This document shows, piece after piece, positions 5,959-6,110 of a stretch of DNA of 6,110 nucleotides. The stretch lies in NCBI GenBank assembly GCA_900550525.1, contig URSN01000111.1, positions 1-6,110 on the forward strand. Reading direction: 5' to 3'. The stretch comes from an uncultured Eubacteriales bacterium (GTDB taxonomy: Bacteria; Bacillota; Clostridia; Christensenellales; CAG-138). The stretch's first letter is position 1. Each line of letters begins with the position of its first letter. The notes under the pieces were generated by a model, which made no database searches, was not told the origin of the DNA, and saw only the letters and a program-made list of their open reading frames with translations. The position numbers and the translations under genes are program-made.

Positions 5959-5965
5959 TATATCA
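5947..5965. promoter_or_regulatory. Palindromic operator candidate over both -10 boxes
   Basis: TGATAT (5947-5952) and ATATCA (5960-5965) form a perfect inverted repeat with a 7-base spacer, covering both divergent -10 elements. A dimeric regulator bound here would block both directions. AraC-family proteins more often bind direct repeats, so the binder is uncertain. Confidence 0.4.
5957..5965 (-). promoter_or_regulatory. Extended -10 promoter of the MFS remnant
   Basis: The minus strand reads TGATATAAT, a consensus -10 box TATAAT (complement of 5957-5962) preceded by the TGn extension. No good -35 is seen at 17 bases, which an extended -10 can tolerate. It overlaps the opposing -10 box by 2 bases, so the two promoters should exclude each other. 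If mfd is expressed from this locus, this would be its transcript source. Confidence 0.6.
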
Positions 5966-5970
5966 TCAAA

Positions 5971-6000
5971 TTGCGGAATATACAGGCACTAATTCCGCAA
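5971..6000 (+). promoter_or_regulatory. 9-bp inverted repeat in the regulator's leader
   Basis: TTGCGGAAT (5971-5979) and ATTCCGCAA (5992-6000) are perfect reverse complements separated by 12 bases. It lies just after the expected transcription start. It may be an operator for repression of the regulator, an activator site upstream of the transporter promoter, or an RNA stem-loop; without a U-tract it is not a terminator. Confidence 0.5.
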
Positions 6001-6026
6001 AATCTCGGTACAATTTCACCAAAAAC

Positions 6027-6031
6027 GGAGG
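6027..6031 (+). promoter_or_regulatory. Ribosome binding site of the AraC-type regulator
   Basis: GGAGG lies 10 bases before ATG 6042 and decides this start. Confidence 0.75.
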
Positions 6032-6041
6032 CGAGCAAGAA

Positions 6042-6110
6042 ATGGCACTGTCGCTGTGCAGAACGACCGTGGACGATTCGGCGCGGGAGCTGATGGAGCA
6101 TGGCACCGCC
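6042..6110 (+). CDS. Probable AraC-family transcriptional regulator, N-terminal fragment (cut by window edge)
   Basis: Only 23 codons are visible: MALSLCRTTVDDSARELMEH then GTA. The pattern of a short leader followed by ELxxHGT is characteristic, from memory, of AraC regulators with an N-terminal cupin-like sensor domain in gut Clostridia, where HGT is followed by FP. The DNA-binding helix-turn-helix domain would lie beyond the window. The start is supported by GGAGG at a 10-base spacing and a good promoter. The divergent arrangement with an MFS transporter is typical of a local regulator controlling its neighbour. With so little sequence the family call is tentative; that a real gene starts here is much more certain. 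Confidence 0.6.
   Translation, partial: MALSLCRTTVDDSARELMEHGTA

Overview
The window looks like chromosomal DNA from a GC-rich member of the Firmicutes, probably an uncultured Clostridia of the gut Oscillospiraceae/Christensenellaceae kind. The evidence is the strong GGAGG-type ribosome sites, the mfd-then-prsA gene order known from Clostridia, a lipoprotein foldase, and an AraC-type regulator divergent from an MFS transporter. The phylum is an inference from these traits; the genus cannot be told.

Layout. Bases 1-77 (minus) hold the first 25 codons of EF-Tu (tuf), running off the left edge. Bases 164-237 (minus) are a complete tRNA-Gly with anticodon CCC, lying 86 bases upstream of tuf and probably co-transcribed with it from a promoter near 260-290. 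Bases 300-570 are very GC-rich with no supportable gene. Bases 573-834 (plus) hold a small Gln/Arg-rich reading frame whose apparent conserved tail lies in the +1 frame, directly after the first frame's stop. Bases 834-967 carry four successive hairpins between this small gene and the converging operon. Bases 970-2355 (minus) encode a 461-residue, very acidic PrsA/parvulin-like lipoprotein. Bases 2401-5700 (minus) encode Mfd, the transcription-repair coupling factor, 45 bases upstream of prsA and probably in the same transcript. Bases 5825-5917 (minus) are the first 30 codons of an MFS transporter ending in TAG. Bases 6042-6110 (plus) start a probable AraC-family regulator.

The most striking thing is the right end. 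Recognisable Mfd sequence continues upstream of its first usable start codon (GTG at 5700) to about base 5814, then gives way abruptly to the N-terminus of an MFS transporter in another frame. The mfd gene therefore lacks its own start, leader and promoter, and the transporter is reduced to a stub. This is either a real deletion or rearrangement joining two loci, or an assembly chimera; the sequence alone cannot decide. The regulator and transporter stub share a compact divergent control region with overlapping -10 boxes inside a palindrome.

No CRISPR array, insertion sequence, phage gene or obviously new multi-gene system is visible. Most genes are housekeeping: translation (tuf, tRNA), DNA repair at stalled RNA polymerase (mfd) and extracytoplasmic protein folding (prsA-like).
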